Below, in pieces: positions 46,482 to 58,702 of a stretch of DNA of 64,000 nt. Both the position numbers and the translations under genes were made by a program. Every line of letters begins with the position of its first letter. Position 1 is the stretch's first letter. This DNA comes from Xenorhabdus thuongxuanensis. Its GTDB lineage: Bacteria > Pseudomonadota > Gammaproteobacteria > Enterobacterales > Enterobacteriaceae. Location of the stretch: the NCBI RefSeq assembly GCF_001908095.1, contig NZ_MKGR01000001.1:1-64000 (forward strand), read 5' to 3'. The notes below the pieces were generated by a model. It saw only the letters and a program-made list of their open reading frames with translations. It was not told where the DNA came from and did not search any database.

Positions 46482-47579
46482 ATGAAACGCAATGTTCTTG
46501 CAGTGGTAATCCCAGCTCTGTTGGTTGCTGGTACAGCAAACGCAGCTGAAATCTTTAACAAAGATGGCAATAAACTGGATCTGTACGGTAAAGTGGACGT
46601 TCGTCATCAGATCGCAGACAAAAAAAGCGGTGATGACGGCGATGATTCCTACGTGCGTCTCGGCATTAAAGGCGAAACCCAAATCTCTGATCAACTGACT
46701 GGTTTCGGTCGTTGGGAATACAACATCCAATCTAATCGCGCAGAAGGTAAAGACGAAACAACCAAAACCCGTTTAGCTTTCGCTGGTTTGAAATTCGCTA
46801 ACTACGGCTCACTGGATTACGGCCGTAACTACGGCATAAACTACGATATCAACGTATGGACTGACGTGCTGCCAATTTTCGGTGCTGATTCCATGTCTCA
46901 AAATGACAACTACATGACTGGTCGTGCTACTGGTCTGTTGACTTACCGCAATACTGACTTCTTCGGTTTGGTTGATGGCCTGAATTTTGCCCTGCAATAC
47001 CAAGGTCAAAATAGTGATCGTACTAAGAATAATCGTCCTTATGCTAATGCAAACGGTGATGGTTATGGCTTCTCCACTACCTACAACGTAGGTTATGGTA
47101 TCACTGTTGGCGGTACTTACGCTAATTCGGCTCGTGCAAATAAACAGTGGAATGATGTCAATGCTAAAGGTGAACGTGCTGAAGCATGGAACATCGGTGC
47201 TAAATATGATGCTAATAACGTATACTTGGCTGCATTGTACGGCGAAACCCGTAATATGACTAAATTTCCTCTTGGTAATAATAAAGATTATCTTGCAAAC
47301 AAAACTCAAAATATTGAGTTAGTTGCGCAATACTTATTCTCTGACTTAGCCCTGAAACCATCTCTGGCTTACGTTCAGTCTAAAGGTAAAGAACTGGGTG
47401 AAAGTGAAAAACGCTACAACAGAGATCTGGTTAAATATGTTTCTGTAGGAACTTACTACTACTTTAACAAAAACCTGTCTACCTATGTTGATTACAAAAT
47501 CAACCTGCTGGACAAGAACAAAGGCGGAGACTCAAACGCTCGCAACGTATTGGGTGTTGGTCTGACCTATCAGTTCTAA
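46482..47579 (+). CDS. ompF: OmpF-type general porin (OpnP-like)
   Basis: A 365-residue trimeric porin that forms general diffusion pores. The signal peptide [20 protein letters not shown] ends before [15 protein letters not shown], the mature start typical of OmpF/OmpC porins. Porin landmarks include [20 protein letters not shown], the constriction-loop region [14 protein letters not shown] and the closing GVGLTYQF with C-terminal phenylalanine. It sits between asnS and aspC exactly as E. coli ompF. In Xenorhabdus the equivalent porin is called OpnP. GAGGGTAATAATA before the ATG resembles the MicF target in ompF. Loop sequences are less conserved, as expected. Confidence 0.95.
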   Translation: MKRNVLAVVIPALLVAGTANAAEIFNKDGNKLDLYGKVDVRHQIADKKSGDDGDDSYVRLGIKGETQISDQLTGFGRWEYNIQSNRAEGKDETTKTRLAFAGLKFANYGSLDYGRNYGINYDINVWTDVLPIFGADSMSQNDNYMTGRATGLLTYRNTDFFGLVDGLNFALQYQGQNSDRTKNNRPYANANGDGYGFSTTYNVGYGITVGGTYANSARANKQWNDVNAKGERAEAWNIGAKYDANNVYLAALYGETRNMTKFPLGNNKDYLANKTQNIELVAQYLFSDLALKPSLAYVQSKGKELGESEKRYNRDLVKYVSVGTYYYFNKNLSTYVDYKINLLDKNKGGDSNARNVLGVGLTYQF

Positions 47580-47630
47580 TTACTGTTGGTAAACTATTTA
47601 GCGAAAAACTAATAAGTCTATCCCAGAAAA

Positions 47631-47655
47631 AGCAGCGTTTTGGCGCTGCTTTTTG
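47631..47655 (+). terminator. Porin gene terminator
   Basis: AGCAGCG / CGCTGCT stem with TTTTGG loop and TTTTT tail, 50 bp after the stop. Confidence 0.88.
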
Positions 47656-47821
47656 AATTTTATCCCTCTGTTTTTTCAGGTTCTTTTTTTCACTCCGTAA
47701 ACTACTTCACAAGATTTTATTCTTTTTGCTACAAGTGGTTGGCAAATAGGTTTCTTAAGGTTACCCTGAGCGGCGTATACCTTATTTTGGGCTTAACTCT
47801 CCGAGTCTTGGAATCAAAAAA

Positions 47822-49012
47822 ATGTTTGAAAAAATCACAGCAGCACCTGCCGACCCGATTCTTGGTTTAGCGGATAGCTTTAAAGCAGATCCCCGTGAAA
47901 ATAAAATTAACTTGGGTATCGGCGTCTACAAAGATGAAACAGGTAAAACCCCTGTTCTGACTACCGTTAAAAAAGCAGAGAAATTTCTACTAGAAAACGA
48001 AACAACTAAAAATTATCTGGCAATTAGTGGATTACCTGAATTCGGCCGCGTCACTCAGGAACTGCTTTTCGGTAAAAACAACCCTATTGTCACTGACAAA
48101 CGCGCCCGTACTGTACAAAGCCCAGGTGGAACTGGCGCACTGCGTATTGCCGCTGACTTTATTGCTAAGCAGACCAATGCAAAACGTGTCTGGATCAGCA
48201 ACCCAACCTGGCCAAACCACAAAGGCGTTTTCTCCAGCGCTGGCTTGGAGATCTGCGAATACAACTATTACGATGCACAAAATCATGCCTTGGATTTCGA
48301 TGGTATGTTGGCAAGCTTGTCTGAAGTACAAGCAGGTGATGTTGTTCTGTTACATGGCTGCTGTCATAACCCAACTGGTATCGACCCAACTGCTGAACAG
48401 TGGCAGAAACTGGCAGATTTATCTGCTGAAAATGGCTGGTTACCAGTATTCGACTTTGCTTACCAAGGTTTTGCCAAAGGATTAGATGAAGATGCTGAAG
48501 GTCTGCGTATCTTTACCAGAAACCACAATGAGCTAATTGTTGCCAGCTCTTATTCCAAGAACTTTGGTTTATACAATGAACGTGTTGGTGCCTGCACCAT
48601 CGTTGCAACAGACAGCGATACTGCAGAAAAAGCATTTAGCCAGGCAAAATCCATTGTGCGTACTAATTACTCTAACCCACCGGCGCACGGTGCTTCCGTT
48701 GTGACGACCATTCTGTCCAATGATGACCTGAAAGCCGAATGGATTCAGGAATTGGCAACAATGCGTGAGCGTATTCAGCGTATGCGCCAACTGTTTGTAA
48801 ACACCTTACAAGAAAAAGGTGCGAAGCAAGACTTTAGCTTTATTAGCGCTCAAAATGGTATGTTCTCATTCAGCGGATTGACTAAAGAACAAGTCGATCG
48901 CCTGCGTGAAGAGTATGGTATTTACGCGGTCAGCTCTGGCCGTATCAACGTAGCAGGTCTGACACTGGAAAATATGGTTCCTCTGTGTGAAGCTATCGTT
49001 GCAGTACTCTAG
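47822..49012 (+). CDS. aspC: Aspartate aminotransferase
   Basis: A 396-residue cytoplasmic PLP enzyme that interconverts aspartate and 2-oxoglutarate with oxaloacetate and glutamate. The PLP lysine is Lys246 in [15 protein letters not shown]. Other landmarks are GGTGALR (phosphate binding), [20 protein letters not shown] and [10 protein letters not shown]. Full length and the usual position after the porin gene support aspC over the related tyrB. Confidence 0.96.
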   Translation: MFEKITAAPADPILGLADSFKADPRENKINLGIGVYKDETGKTPVLTTVKKAEKFLLENETTKNYLAISGLPEFGRVTQELLFGKNNPIVTDKRARTVQSPGGTGALRIAADFIAKQTNAKRVWISNPTWPNHKGVFSSAGLEICEYNYYDAQNHALDFDGMLASLSEVQAGDVVLLHGCCHNPTGIDPTAEQWQKLADLSAENGWLPVFDFAYQGFAKGLDEDAEGLRIFTRNHNELIVASSYSKNFGLYNERVGACTIVATDSDTAEKAFSQAKSIVRTNYSNPPAHGASVVTTILSNDDLKAEWIQELATMRERIQRMRQLFVNTLQEKGAKQDFSFISAQNGMFSFSGLTKEQVDRLREEYGIYAVSSGRINVAGLTLENMVPLCEAIVAVL

Positions 49013-49029
49013 TCTCATCTGAATTTCCC

Positions 49030-49054
49030 AAAAGCCGCTGACAAAGCGGCTTTT
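49030..49054 (+). terminator. aspC terminator
   Basis: Ten-base stem AAAAGCCGCT / AGCGGCTTTT with GACAA loop, 18 bp after the stop; it probably also ends the convergent gloC unit. Confidence 0.88.
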
Positions 49055-49101
49055 ATCTTCTTTACACGATCATCTCTTTAAGGCATGAAAAACGTTTGCG
49101 A

Positions 49102-49734
49102 TTAATCCCGTAAGAACGGATTGGTTTTCCGTTCATGTCCTAATGTTGACATTGGACCATGACCAGGTATGAATTGATACTCGTCCCCCAATGGCAACAC
49201 TTTTTCCTTAATAGATTGAATCAATTCATCATAATTTCCGCCCGGAAAGTCAGTACGACCAATACTGCCCTTAAACAACACATCTCCCATTGAAATAATT
49301 TTATCGGTGTGGTTGGTCAGGATAATATGCCCTGGTGTATGCCCCGGACAATGTAAAACGGATAGCTCGATACTACCAATTTTCAGTGTATCGCCCCCAT
49401 CTAACCAACGATCTGGCGTAAAAGAGGGGCATGGTTCAACACCAAACATTTGACATTGAATTTCCAAACCCTCTATCCAAAATGCATCTCCCTTATGTGG
49501 CCCGTAAACAGGCACATCAAAATGCTTCGCGACTTCAACAGTAGCACCTACATGATCATAGTGACCATGTGTCAGCAAAATTTGGGTGAGTTTCAGCCCA
49601 CGGCGCTCTATCTCAGAGATAAGTTGTTCGGCATTACCACCAGGATCAACAATCGCCGCTTCCTGAGTTTCTTCACACCAAATCAATGTGCAATTCTGCA
49701 TCGCCATCGTAACGGGGATAATGTGGTATTTCAT
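49102..49734 (-). CDS. gloC: Hydroxyacylglutathione hydrolase GloC (YcbL)
   Basis: A 210-residue metallo-beta-lactamase-fold glyoxalase II. The metal-binding motif THGHYDHVG (His56, His58, Asp60, His61) and later ligands in [10 protein letters not shown] and FIPGHGP are intact. It hydrolyses S-lactoylglutathione in methylglyoxal detoxification. It is the short GloC type, without the C-terminal glutathione-binding domain of GloB. It lies 45 bp after ycbK on the same strand, as in E. coli. Confidence 0.95.
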   Translation of the reverse strand: MKYHIIPVTMAMQNCTLIWCEETQEAAIVDPGGNAEQLISEIERRGLKLTQILLTHGHYDHVGATVEVAKHFDVPVYGPHKGDAFWIEGLEIQCQMFGVEPCPSFTPDRWLDGGDTLKIGSIELSVLHCPGHTPGHIILTNHTDKIISMGDVLFKGSIGRTDFPGGNYDELIQSIKEKVLPLGDEYQFIPGHGPMSTLGHERKTNPFLRD

Positions 49735-49779
49735 TATACTGTTTCACTCCACAATCAAGATTCATTGTTGGTAATAAGA

Positions 49780-50328
49780 TTACCACGTCCTGACCGGGCC
49801 TGTATCAATATGAATAAAATTACTCTTTGGATAAAACCCTACCCCCCCTGCCCGCATTTTTAATGCCGCCTTACGAATATGTGCGAGCTGAACACCATCA
49901 ATGTGGAAATCCATGGCTTGTCCACGGGTATGGTAACTATGTTTTGCCACGCCACCACTGGCATGGCGCAACATATTATTTGTCGCCAGGGAGCGATAAC
50001 CAGAAATTAATTGGACAGGCTTATTTATTCCCATCATCATTTGCAATAAATAAATTTGATCAAATAATTTTGGATCAATAATTTTAACCTTATTTTGACG
50101 AAAATCGCGGAATAAATAATTCAAGCGAGCTAATTCTGATTTATTATACCGATAACCATCAAAAAATTCTGTTTTGAGTGTTTCTCCGGTATGCAGGTTA
50201 TCAAAACGTAAAATTCGAGGACGAGGCGTTGCCAACGCAGACAAAGCCGATTGAGGTAATAAACTTAAACCCAATGCAGCCAGACTTATACCGAACCACT
50301 TTCGGCGATCGTGATCAATGTTATTCAT
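49780..50328 (-). CDS. ycbK: YcbK-like peptidase (M15/DUF882), Tat-exported
   Basis: A 182-residue protein. A twin-arginine signal (HDRRKWFGISLAALGLSLLP, ending around ALSALATP) sends it to the periplasm. The DUF882/M15 domain has the zinc-type pattern SGYRSLATNNMLRHA, then SYHTRGQAMDFHIDG and FIHIDTGPVRTW. It resembles D-Ala-D-Ala carboxypeptidase-like enzymes acting on peptidoglycan; E. coli YcbK (MepK) is a DD-endopeptidase cutting mDap-mDap cross-links. That activity fits the neighbouring ldtD, whose product makes such cross-links. The exact activity here is inferred. Confidence 0.9.
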   Translation of the reverse strand: MNNIDHDRRKWFGISLAALGLSLLPQSALSALATPRPRILRFDNLHTGETLKTEFFDGYRYNKSELARLNYLFRDFRQNKVKIIDPKLFDQIYLLQMMMGINKPVQLISGYRSLATNNMLRHASGGVAKHSYHTRGQAMDFHIDGVQLAHIRKAALKMRAGGVGFYPKSNFIHIDTGPVRTW

Positions 50329-50660
50329 GGATAATATGCCCTGCTATTCTTTAATGTATTAATACTGTCTAAATGAATTTATAACTCAACTTAATCGACT
50401 AATAAGACATCAAGAAATAAAAAATAGTTTCAAGTGTTTTTGTATTTTACTGTAAATTCACCGCTTTATTATTGTGATCTACTTAACATAATTAAAGTCA
50501 TATTAAAACCGCAATCAATAACAAAACAGCTCATTAAAAACAAGTCATAATAAAAAACACTTTTAAAATAATGAGTAATAGAAGATAACAGAGAAGAAAA
50601 CATTATTTCCTTCTCTGTTTACAATATAGATATCAACACCAATTTTATTTTTGGAAGAAA
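50329..50660. other. AT-rich intergenic region between ldtD and ycbK
   Basis: 332 bp with no credible gene. It includes a 10-bp hairpin AACAGAGAAG / CTTCTCTGTT (50587-50619) beyond ldtD that may be its terminator. The ycbK promoter must lie near 50340-50420. Confidence 0.45.
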
Positions 50661-52379
50661 TTATAAATCATTTCTGACTACCAAGATCTTGGAAAAAGAC
50701 TCTGAATGCTGCCTTGCCTTCACATCATAATCATAGATATCATCTCGGTATTGTGGTTTCCCTCCCTCATCAACCCAAGCTGTTTGGTAATAGAGGAAGA
50801 CAGGGATTTTTTGAGGAATATTAACATATTTTGTTGACCATGTTTTCAATGAACTATTAACTTTAGTTTTATCCCATCCTGCATCTCCCAACAGCATATT
50901 AGCCAATTCAGGTGCCTTATTGACACGTACGCAACCAGAACTAACAGCCCGCATTTCCCGGCCGAAAGAAGCCTGATTAGGTGTATCATGTAAATAAATA
51001 GCTTCTGAATTTGGCATATTGAATTTAAAACGCCCCAAAGAATTAGTTGGGCCCGGTGCTTGCTTAATACGATAGGGGAAATTGCTCGGTGTTATTACAC
51101 TCCAATTAATTGATGAAGGATCGATAACTTTAGCATCATTGCTCCAACTGGAAAAAACCGTATAACCACGCGTACGAAAATAACCAGGGTCACGCATCGC
51201 CCTTGGTGCAATATCTTTTCTAGTCATGCTGGTTGGTACATTCCACGGAGGATTGATTACTACATTATTTAATTCACTACTCATGATAGGTGTTTTTCGG
51301 CTGGGCCGTCCAACAACCACTTTAGAACTCAATGCTTCTTTGCCATCTAAGTAATAAAAAAGTGAGTAATTAGGAATATTAACTAAAATACCTGTAGGAA
51401 TATTTCCAGGGATAATCCGTAGTCGTTGAATATTCAATGCCATAATACGAGCACGGGTTTGTGGTGTTGTATTTAACCATACTTTAGTAGATTTGCCGAT
51501 AACTCCATCGGCTGATAACCCATGTAAGGCTTGAAAACGTTTTACAGCCTCTGTTAATTCTTTACCATAAACCTTATTATCGGATTTAGCAGAAGATAAA
51601 TCCAATATCCCTGAACGAGATAATATTTTCCTTAATGCAATAACACTCTCACTACTTTGTCCAGGTCTTAGAGCTCCTTGAAATGAAAATTCAGCCCATG
51701 GTTGTTGATCGGCCAATTGAGCCAGTATCTCCTTACGCATATTTTCATACATAGGATGATTCGGTGATAAACTCGTAATATAAGAAAAAATACTATTATT
51801 ATTGATATGCTGTTGCCATGTATGAATTAAATGAGATGAAGGTAATTCAATCTTATAAGGAGATTTACTATATAACCATGAGCTCCCTTTTTTATCAACA
51901 TTATTAATAAAATGGAGATAACCTAACATAGCATCAGATAAGATAATATCACGCCCCATTTTACTTAAATCAGGATTATGAAGCTGTATCAACCATTTTT
52001 CAAATTGAGGTTGGAAACCAGCCAGCGATATTTCAACTAATTGATCTTCAAACTGCTTAATGGCTTTTCCATCTGACCATAATGGTTGCATTTTATTGTT
52101 AACATATAAAATTGCCAATTGCTCAAGAAATATCGGTTTTATTTGTTGTGACAGCCAAATCTGTAACTGTTTTCGACTTTCATCAATAGAAATTACTGGA
52201 GAAATAGGAACTGCCTTATCAGATAAAAGAATAGAACCTGCTTTTTCTTGTTCTGCTGGTAATTGTTGCATACTACTCGATGACAGTCCGTTTTGTTGAT
52301 TTGCAAAGATTCCCTCTGATACCGCTAATGTGCTACAGATAAAAGAAACTTTCAGTAACCTGACCGTGTTCTTCACCAT
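50661..52379 (-). CDS. ldtD: L,D-transpeptidase LdtD (YcbB)
   Basis: A 572-residue periplasmic enzyme that forms 3-3 (mDap-mDap) cross-links in peptidoglycan, important under envelope stress. ATG 52379 (MVKNTVRLLKVSF) with GAGG upstream starts a signal peptide; a frame 13 codons longer is less likely. The scaffold domain, a PGRP-like peptidoglycan-binding module (ALHGLSADGVIGKSTKVWLN, about 290-315) and the YkuD catalytic domain are present. The nucleophile is in AVSSGCVRVNKAPELANML (Cys near 483), with the upstream histidine in AIYLHDTP. Next to ycbK and the muk operon. Confidence 0.95.
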   Translation of the reverse strand: MVKNTVRLLKVSFICSTLAVSEGIFANQQNGLSSSSMQQLPAEQEKAGSILLSDKAVPISPVISIDESRKQLQIWLSQQIKPIFLEQLAILYVNNKMQPLWSDGKAIKQFEDQLVEISLAGFQPQFEKWLIQLHNPDLSKMGRDIILSDAMLGYLHFINNVDKKGSSWLYSKSPYKIELPSSHLIHTWQQHINNNSIFSYITSLSPNHPMYENMRKEILAQLADQQPWAEFSFQGALRPGQSSESVIALRKILSRSGILDLSSAKSDNKVYGKELTEAVKRFQALHGLSADGVIGKSTKVWLNTTPQTRARIMALNIQRLRIIPGNIPTGILVNIPNYSLFYYLDGKEALSSKVVVGRPSRKTPIMSSELNNVVINPPWNVPTSMTRKDIAPRAMRDPGYFRTRGYTVFSSWSNDAKVIDPSSINWSVITPSNFPYRIKQAPGPTNSLGRFKFNMPNSEAIYLHDTPNQASFGREMRAVSSGCVRVNKAPELANMLLGDAGWDKTKVNSSLKTWSTKYVNIPQKIPVFLYYQTAWVDEGGKPQYRDDIYDYDVKARQHSESFSKILVVRNDL

Positions 52380-52585
52380 AAGAGCCCACCTCACCTTATT
52401 ATGTATGCAGCTATCCAATGACTTATTATAATTATCAACAGACCTATTTTATCAGAAAAGGATACTGATAATTATATACATAATTACTACTTAAGATAGG
52501 GAGCTTACTAAAGCAAATTTTCTCTTACCAGGAAAAATAAAATATTCTTCATAATAATTTAAATTATTATGGCTTAAAAAAAGGA

Positions 52586-52606
52586 AAAGGCACCTTTAGT
52601 GCCTTT
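52586..52606 (-). terminator. aphA terminator
   Basis: AAAGGCAC / GTGCCTTT stem with five-base loop, followed on the minus strand by TTCCTTTTTTT. Confidence 0.8.
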
Positions 52607-52636
52607 AATCAGAGTATATTGTGTTGAATTTTAAGA

Positions 52637-53350
52637 TTAATACTCAGAATTAATGACGACTTCTTCTCCAAAGCGACCCGCTTTAGGCAGGGGCTGATAA
52701 GACGAGTTTGATGCTCTCAGGATACGAATACCACGGATATTCAGTGCACGAGCGGCAGCAACATCAGTATCTGCATCGCCATAATAAATCTTCAAGTTGT
52801 GCTCTTTCATCCAACTGATTTTGTTATTTTCACCTGGTTCATCACCCGCAAAAATAACGGCATTCATTTTATCGGCTGGAATATGTAAGTCTTCCTGTAA
52901 GTATTTGGTCACCGCTTCTGTCTTAGTTTTTGTACGCGCTGTAATGAAATAAATATCATCACCCCGCTTTAAGTGCATCTGAACCAGTTCAATGCCGATC
53001 TTTTTTGGCATACTGAATTTATCCCATTCATTATTCATTTTTTCCCAAAATGCCGGGTTTTTCAGATAACTATTGTCATTAGGCGAATACTCCAATTTAC
53101 CACGATAAAAACCTGGACTTGAAAACAGCACGGTATCATCAATATCAAAACCTACCGCCATTGCTGGTTGGTTTTGCAGACTTCGCTTGATCTGCTCTAC
53201 AGATACCCAATGCACAGCATGGCGTTGAGCCAAATCTGCCACAGAAACACCTGAATCAACTTGCTCAGGCATAAACATTTTTGCTTGTGCCACGCTGTTC
53301 AAACCAAAAGCGAGCACAATTGCACTGAACATCAGTGTTGCTTTACGCAT
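52637..53350 (-). CDS. aphA: Class B acid phosphatase
   Basis: A 237-residue periplasmic, magnesium-dependent phosphatase and phosphotransferase of the HAD fold that dephosphorylates nucleotides. The signal peptide [20 protein letters not shown] ends at AQA. The catalytic motif [14 protein letters not shown] (two aspartates of DxDxT), [13 protein letters not shown] and [12 protein letters not shown] are intact. ATG 53350 is preferred, with AAGGA 6 bp upstream. It sits between ldtD and mukB, where E. coli K-12 has no gene, and has its own terminator, so it is an independent unit. Confidence 0.95.
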   Translation of the reverse strand: MRKATLMFSAIVLAFGLNSVAQAKMFMPEQVDSGVSVADLAQRHAVHWVSVEQIKRSLQNQPAMAVGFDIDDTVLFSSPGFYRGKLEYSPNDNSYLKNPAFWEKMNNEWDKFSMPKKIGIELVQMHLKRGDDIYFITARTKTKTEAVTKYLQEDLHIPADKMNAVIFAGDEPGENNKISWMKEHNLKIYYGDADTDVAAARALNIRGIRILRASNSSYQPLPKAGRFGEEVVINSEY

Positions 53351-53465
53351 CGTCATTCCTTATCCATATTAGTAGTAACGGTACGAAATAGTAAACTTTA
53401 TCATCACATCAAAACGAGACATACCGCACAAGGAAACAAATATCCAAATGGGTTCTATCTCAATT

Positions 53466-53494
53466 AAGAAAGGGACATAATATGCCCCTTTCTT
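53466..53494 (-). terminator. mukB operon terminator
   Basis: Thirteen-base stem AAGAAAGGGACAT / ATGCCCCTTTCTT with one mismatch and AAT loop, 25 bp beyond mukB. Confidence 0.75.
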
Positions 53495-53519
53495 AGAAAA
53501 AGATCATTCAATGATGAAG

Positions 53520-56500
53520 TTATTCTTGCAATATAGGCTGTGCCTGTGTTTGTGACCGCTCAGTCACCGGAATATCTTGCCCAAAACCACGCAGCCCAAC
53601 AACATGTACATGTTCTTGGTTATTGAAAATCTTACGTACCAGTTTATAAGTTGTCCCTTTTTCGGGGCTGATATTTTCCGGCGCAGCGATAATTAACTGC
53701 ATATGTAAGCGTTCACATAACTCAAACAGCGTTGCAATGGATTTCGCGTCTAATCGGGCAGCTTCATCAAGGAACAGCAGTCGACATGGGGAAATATCTT
53801 TACCACGCAGACGACGTGATTCCTCCTCCCAACTCTGTACGACCATAACCAGAATAGACATCCCCGTACCAATCGCTTCCCCGGTAGAAAGTGCTCCGCT
53901 TTCCGCTTTCAGCCAACCATCCGAACCTCGGTTGACTTCAACTTCCAACTCAAGGTAATTGCGGTAATCCAACAACTCTTCACCAATGGTCTGGGGTAGA
54001 CGTTGCCCTATATCGATTTGTGGGTTCAAACGCTGATAAAGCTTCGCTATCGCTTCTGAGAAGGTCAGTCGCTGGCTGTTGAACAGATCCTGATGCTGTT
54101 CCTGCTGTTCAGAAAGTACATCTAACAAGAGGGAATGACTTTCACGCACATTCACATTCAGGCGCACACCGCCAACCTGCCCAAAAGAAACTGCCTGTAA
54201 CCCCTGGTTCAGCATACGAATACGGTTCTGTTCACGTTGAATGGTTTTGCGAATGATATTTGCCACACTTTTGGAACTGATCGCCAGTTTCTGCTCACGG
54301 GCGGTTAATTCTTCCGTCAAGCGCGCCAGTTCAATTTCCATCTGTTCAATGGCATCGACCGGATCATCCGTACGAATAATATCCTGCCGGATACGTTCAC
54401 GCAGATGCTGGTAAACCGCCACGAAAAATTGGATCTTACGTTCAGGACGCTTCGGATCTTCGGATAAACGCAACGCATCGCGCAGGTGTTCATTATCGGC
54501 CACAGCCAGACGCAATGCCCCCAGTGCCTTATCCGACATTGAACGCAGTTCATCACCATCCATATAAGCCAGTTCGCGGCGATGTAAGCGACGTTCAACG
54601 CCATTGTCTTTCACCATACGCATAACTGCACACCAGCCTGCCTTAGAAGAGACTACTTGTTCACGTTTCTGATAATAATCACGTTCAGATTTACGCAGTT
54701 TCTTCTGGAGGTTTTCCATTTCTGCCTCACAGAACGCGATCTGTTTCTCAAGCTGATTAATGCGGGAACGGTTAGCATTCACAGCAGCGTGAAGCTGATC
54801 ACGACGTTCACGCGCACGGCCTTCGGCGTTGGCATCTGCCTGGACACCAATATCTTTCAGCTCCTGCTCAAGTTCTTTCAACATATCTTGCTTAGTGTCA
54901 TAAGAACTTTTCAGTGATGCCAATACTTGATTGAATTGTGCACATTGTGCTTGCTGCTGACGCAATTGTTCACGCGCACGGCTACGATCAGATTCTGCGT
55001 GTTCAAGGCGTTGGCGTAGTTTGTCGTTCAGGTCGGTATTTTCGTTAAGCATACCGGCAGAATCGCTATAGCTGAAATGCGCACGACGTTGCACAACTTC
55101 CGTCAAGGCAAAGACTTGTTGTTTAGCCTGATTCTGGCTGTGTTTTGCGGCCTCATAACCCTTCTGCAACTGCTCATGTTGCTGTGGATCACTTTGCAAG
55201 ACCGAGACCAATGGTTCAAGTTTAGCCAAAGCATTACCGTGTTGTTGCAGGAAACGCGCAGCTTCCAGAGCCTCACTCATTTCTTCACGGACTGTTTCCA
55301 CGCGATCAAGCAAGGTTTCATCCAACAAAATCGTTATTTGTGGAATCAGACGATTCAATACTGACAGGCTCTCTTTCACCTGAACAAATTTCTGCTGATG
55401 CTGTTGAGCCTGGGTTTCAAATTGAGATAACTCACGCTCCAATTCGGTACGACGCTGACTCAGGCGACGAATTTCCGCTTCTGGATCATCATCAAACGCA
55501 ACAGAAAGGTGTTTCCCCACAAAACGGCTGAAAGCCTGATGCGCACGCTGAACTTTCTGCACATCAAACGAAAGTGTCGCGTAACGCTCTGCCAGCGTAT
55601 CACGCTCAAGATTGAGTGCTTCCAGACGACTTTCTCTTGCTGCCCGTCCAAATAGCGGAACTTCAGGATAACGGGAATAACGCCATTGGCGATCGGATGA
55701 TTTCACCAGAACTGCGTTTTTCTGCTCTTCAAAATCGAATACACTGTCGTCAAAAGACTGTGGATCTCCCTCAATTAAATAGAGATCTTCTGGGCAATCT
55801 TCCAATGCTTCCAGATATGGACGAACCAGTGAAAGATCAGGCACGACAATTGCGTGACGCGCAGGGCCATACAGTGCAGAGAAATAAGGTGCGTCATCAA
55901 TGGTAATGTCGTCATAAATTTCAGACAACAAAACACCACCAAAACGCTCTGCCAATGCAAGCAATCGGCTATCTTCGGCACCACTTGGTTGGTTCAGACG
56001 TTCAATCTGTTTTTCCAGTTCACGTTTCTGTGCAGCAATATCATCACGCTCAACCGTAATTTCGCGCTCTTGTTCAAGCAATTTCTGCATATATTCAGTC
56101 ACATCGTGACTATTTTCGAATGTTTCATTGCATTGTTCACTAAGCTGATCCAAGGCTTCCTGTGCCGCCAACCACACTGGTGCCCGTGCTGTCAGCCCTT
56201 GAATCTTTTGCTTGAGCTGTTCAAACTCCTGACGTATTTGAATACGACGTTCACCGCTTTCGTTGGCACCCAGACTCAATTCTTCCAACTGAGCTTCCAG
56301 TTCACCCCGTAACGCATCCAAGTCTTCTGCCTGATATTGCTGGTTATGACGCTTGCAAAACTCTTCCAGCAAACGTTCTGCATTCTGCTGACTGTTCAAA
56401 CGTTGTTCTAGCTCAGCCAACTGGATACGCAAAGGTTGGACGCGCTCAGCCAGATGACGCAGGGATGACCATTCACGCAATGCTTCACGAGCGGCTTGCC

Positions 56501-57983
56501 ACGCTTCACTACGGCTTACTTCACCAACAATACTTTTTACCAGTTGGTAAGCCTGCTCAAACTGACTATGCGCTGCGTCAGCGACGCTCAATTTCTGTTC
56601 CAGTGCCAGCAACGCCTCTGTCGCTTGTTGCGCTTTGGCCTGATAGGTTTCCTGCCATTCGTCGGCGTTTTCTATCGACAGATCTGGAAGCTGACAAAGT
56701 TCACGGGCACGCTCTAACGCTTGCAATGCTTGCTGATATTGAATAGCGCGAGTTTGTTGTACATCCAAAGCTTGTTGATAGTCAGCAAGCTGGCTTTTCA
56801 GCTCATCAACTTCTTGTTCTGCTGCTTCAGATGTAGCTTCATATTCCATCTGAAGATCTTTAGCCTCTTCGACAACTTCACCCTGTTCTTCCAGTCGGTA
56901 GGTCAGCTCTTCAATATCCGATTGGTAGCGATCGATTTTTTCCTGCTGACGCATCGCCGTTTGAACCAGATTCAGGTGATCACTGGCAGCCTGATAATCC
57001 ATTTCTAAATCAGAAGATGCACCGCTTTGTTCTGTCAGTTCCCTCGCCATTTCAACATGACGATATTGTTCTGTGACCAATTGGCGGCGGCTGCCAAATA
57101 ATTCACTGCGCAAAGCCAATGCTTCATCCAGATGAACGCGGCGTTCATTAGCATGACGCATATAGTCAGCAGACACATAGGCTGTAGCTTCTGTGATAAG
57201 GTGCTTGAAAAGATCACGGTCGGATTGGGTAACACGAATAGCTTCCAGCGTAATACGGTTCTCACGCAATGCGGCTTCCATATCCTGAAATGCTTTTCTG
57301 ACGCCGCTGTTTTCCGGCAGTAAATAATCACGCAATGAGCGGGTAATCGCACTGGAAATTCCGCCATATAATGATGCTTCTATCAGGCGATAAAACTTGC
57401 TGCGGTCACTCGCTGAACGCAAACGTTTTGGGATCACGCCCAAATCAAACATCAGAGCATGGTAATCGGTAATCGAGTTAAATTGTTTGAACTGAACACC
57501 TTCCATCTCATCAAGGCGTTCCTTTAGTTCATTTAACGGCAGAACCCGTGCCTGACGTTCGTTGATATTGTCAGTCAATAATTGCGTTGGCTGAATCGAC
57601 GCAGGAACTCCCTGAATCATAAATGGTTTAATATCAACTTTTCGATCACGTCCTGCCACTTGTTGTAAGCGGACTCCGGTGATAATCCGCTGATGGCGTG
57701 AATTAACAACATCCAGCGTGGAATAGCAAACACCTGCCCGTAACTTACCGTGCAACCCTTTATCACGTGAACCCGAGGTTGCACCCGCTTCTGTCGTATT
57801 ACGGAAATGGAGCAGTGTTAAATCAGGGATCAATGCGGTCACAAACGCTGCCATCGTGGTTGATTTACCTGCACCATTACCGCCGGATAAGGTCGTCACA
57901 AGTTCGTCAAGATCAAACGTTCTGGCAAAAAAACCGTTCCAATTAACTAACGTCAGTGAGCGAAATTTACCGCGTTCAATCAT
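53520..57983 (-). CDS. mukB: Chromosome condensin subunit MukB
   Basis: A 1487-residue SMC-like ATPase that compacts and segregates the chromosome. The N-terminal head has Walker A ([14 protein letters not shown], about 34-47). Long coiled-coil arms fill about 330-640 and 830-1100, around a globular hinge (about 645-780, with [20 protein letters not shown]). The C-terminal head has the signature [17 protein letters not shown] and Walker B ([15 protein letters not shown]). Length equals E. coli MukB (1486). It overlaps mukE by 4 bp and is last in the cmoM-mukF-mukE-mukB operon. Confidence 0.98.
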   Translation of the reverse strand: MIERGKFRSLTLVNWNGFFARTFDLDELVTTLSGGNGAGKSTTMAAFVTALIPDLTLLHFRNTTEAGATSGSRDKGLHGKLRAGVCYSTLDVVNSRHQRIITGVRLQQVAGRDRKVDIKPFMIQGVPASIQPTQLLTDNINERQARVLPLNELKERLDEMEGVQFKQFNSITDYHALMFDLGVIPKRLRSASDRSKFYRLIEASLYGGISSAITRSLRDYLLPENSGVRKAFQDMEAALRENRITLEAIRVTQSDRDLFKHLITEATAYVSADYMRHANERRVHLDEALALRSELFGSRRQLVTEQYRHVEMARELTEQSGASSDLEMDYQAASDHLNLVQTAMRQQEKIDRYQSDIEELTYRLEEQGEVVEEAKDLQMEYEATSEAAEQEVDELKSQLADYQQALDVQQTRAIQYQQALQALERARELCQLPDLSIENADEWQETYQAKAQQATEALLALEQKLSVADAAHSQFEQAYQLVKSIVGEVSRSEAWQAAREALREWSSLRHLAERVQPLRIQLAELEQRLNSQQNAERLLEEFCKRHNQQYQAEDLDALRGELEAQLEELSLGANESGERRIQIRQEFEQLKQKIQGLTARAPVWLAAQEALDQLSEQCNETFENSHDVTEYMQKLLEQEREITVERDDIAAQKRELEKQIERLNQPSGAEDSRLLALAERFGGVLLSEIYDDITIDDAPYFSALYGPARHAIVVPDLSLVRPYLEALEDCPEDLYLIEGDPQSFDDSVFDFEEQKNAVLVKSSDRQWRYSRYPEVPLFGRAARESRLEALNLERDTLAERYATLSFDVQKVQRAHQAFSRFVGKHLSVAFDDDPEAEIRRLSQRRTELERELSQFETQAQQHQQKFVQVKESLSVLNRLIPQITILLDETLLDRVETVREEMSEALEAARFLQQHGNALAKLEPLVSVLQSDPQQHEQLQKGYEAAKHSQNQAKQQVFALTEVVQRRAHFSYSDSAGMLNENTDLNDKLRQRLEHAESDRSRAREQLRQQQAQCAQFNQVLASLKSSYDTKQDMLKELEQELKDIGVQADANAEGRARERRDQLHAAVNANRSRINQLEKQIAFCEAEMENLQKKLRKSERDYYQKREQVVSSKAGWCAVMRMVKDNGVERRLHRRELAYMDGDELRSMSDKALGALRLAVADNEHLRDALRLSEDPKRPERKIQFFVAVYQHLRERIRQDIIRTDDPVDAIEQMEIELARLTEELTAREQKLAISSKSVANIIRKTIQREQNRIRMLNQGLQAVSFGQVGGVRLNVNVRESHSLLLDVLSEQQEQHQDLFNSQRLTFSEAIAKLYQRLNPQIDIGQRLPQTIGEELLDYRNYLELEVEVNRGSDGWLKAESGALSTGEAIGTGMSILVMVVQSWEEESRRLRGKDISPCRLLFLDEAARLDAKSIATLFELCERLHMQLIIAAPENISPEKGTTYKLVRKIFNNQEHVHVVGLRGFGQDIPVTERSQTQAQPILQE

Positions 57984-58702
57984 GACTGCTCATCCTCCGC
58001 ACCTTCTGCTGAATGCCCTGATGCTTCTTCATGTTCATTATCTTCCTGCGATGTTTCCCCTTCTACTGGCATGGCTTCACCATCACGGATCATCCGTAAT
58101 TGTGCCTCGCGTGGGTCATCACCGCTGCGTACATCTGCACCAAAGCGAAATACCGCTTCGGTAATCGTAAATCTATTGCTGTCGTTTTGCAGGAAATAAA
58201 CCATACCCAGACGGCGTAAGCGGTTTAAGGCAGTGCGCGCTTTTTCCTGCAATTTCTGTTTGTCCAGATCTGAACCTGTCGAACGTTGGTTCACTAATTT
58301 CACTAGCTTATTTTCATCTGCCAGTGACAATAATTCTTCGTACAATTCCTGAAAAGTGAATATTCCCTGGTTGGACAAGCGCTCAGGGCTAAGGTAGAGG
58401 TAGCACAAGATCTTACCTACCATCATATCCAATTCAGACAGCACAGATCGCGGGATCAGCGTCGTTGAGCGGGGACGCAGGTAGAAAAAACCTTCTGGTG
58501 CACGGATTAACTCGACGTTATAACGCGCATAAAACGTTTCCAACTCTTCCTGAAAGTCCATCAAAAAAGCATGATTATCAAGATCATCCAGACTGATATG
58601 ACGCCCTGATCGCAGTTGGCTGTCTAATTCAGGGAAAAGTGTATTGGATAATGCCTGAGCCAGTTTCACTGGCATAAATTGTTCAATATGTGTCGATGAC
58701 AT
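57980..58702 (-). CDS. mukE: Condensin subunit MukE (kite protein)
   Basis: A 240-residue accessory subunit that binds MukF and modulates MukB. ATG 58702 gives [18 protein letters not shown], the family start. Tandem winged-helix domains ([40 protein letters not shown]) are followed by an acidic tail ([20 protein letters not shown]) that is variable in the family. It overlaps mukF by 20 bp and mukB by 4 bp. Confidence 0.97.
   Translation of the reverse strand: MSSTHIEQFMPVKLAQALSNTLFPELDSQLRSGRHISLDDLDNHAFLMDFQEELETFYARYNVELIRAPEGFFYLRPRSTTLIPRSVLSELDMMVGKILCYLYLSPERLSNQGIFTFQELYEELLSLADENKLVKLVNQRSTGSDLDKQKLQEKARTALNRLRRLGMVYFLQNDSNRFTITEAVFRFGADVRSGDDPREAQLRMIRDGEAMPVEGETSQEDNEHEEASGHSAEGAEDEQS

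Noticed and set aside
54317-57367. Several open frames of 60-150 residues opposite or inside mukB
   Set aside because: All are shadows of the 1487-codon mukB gene without start signals.
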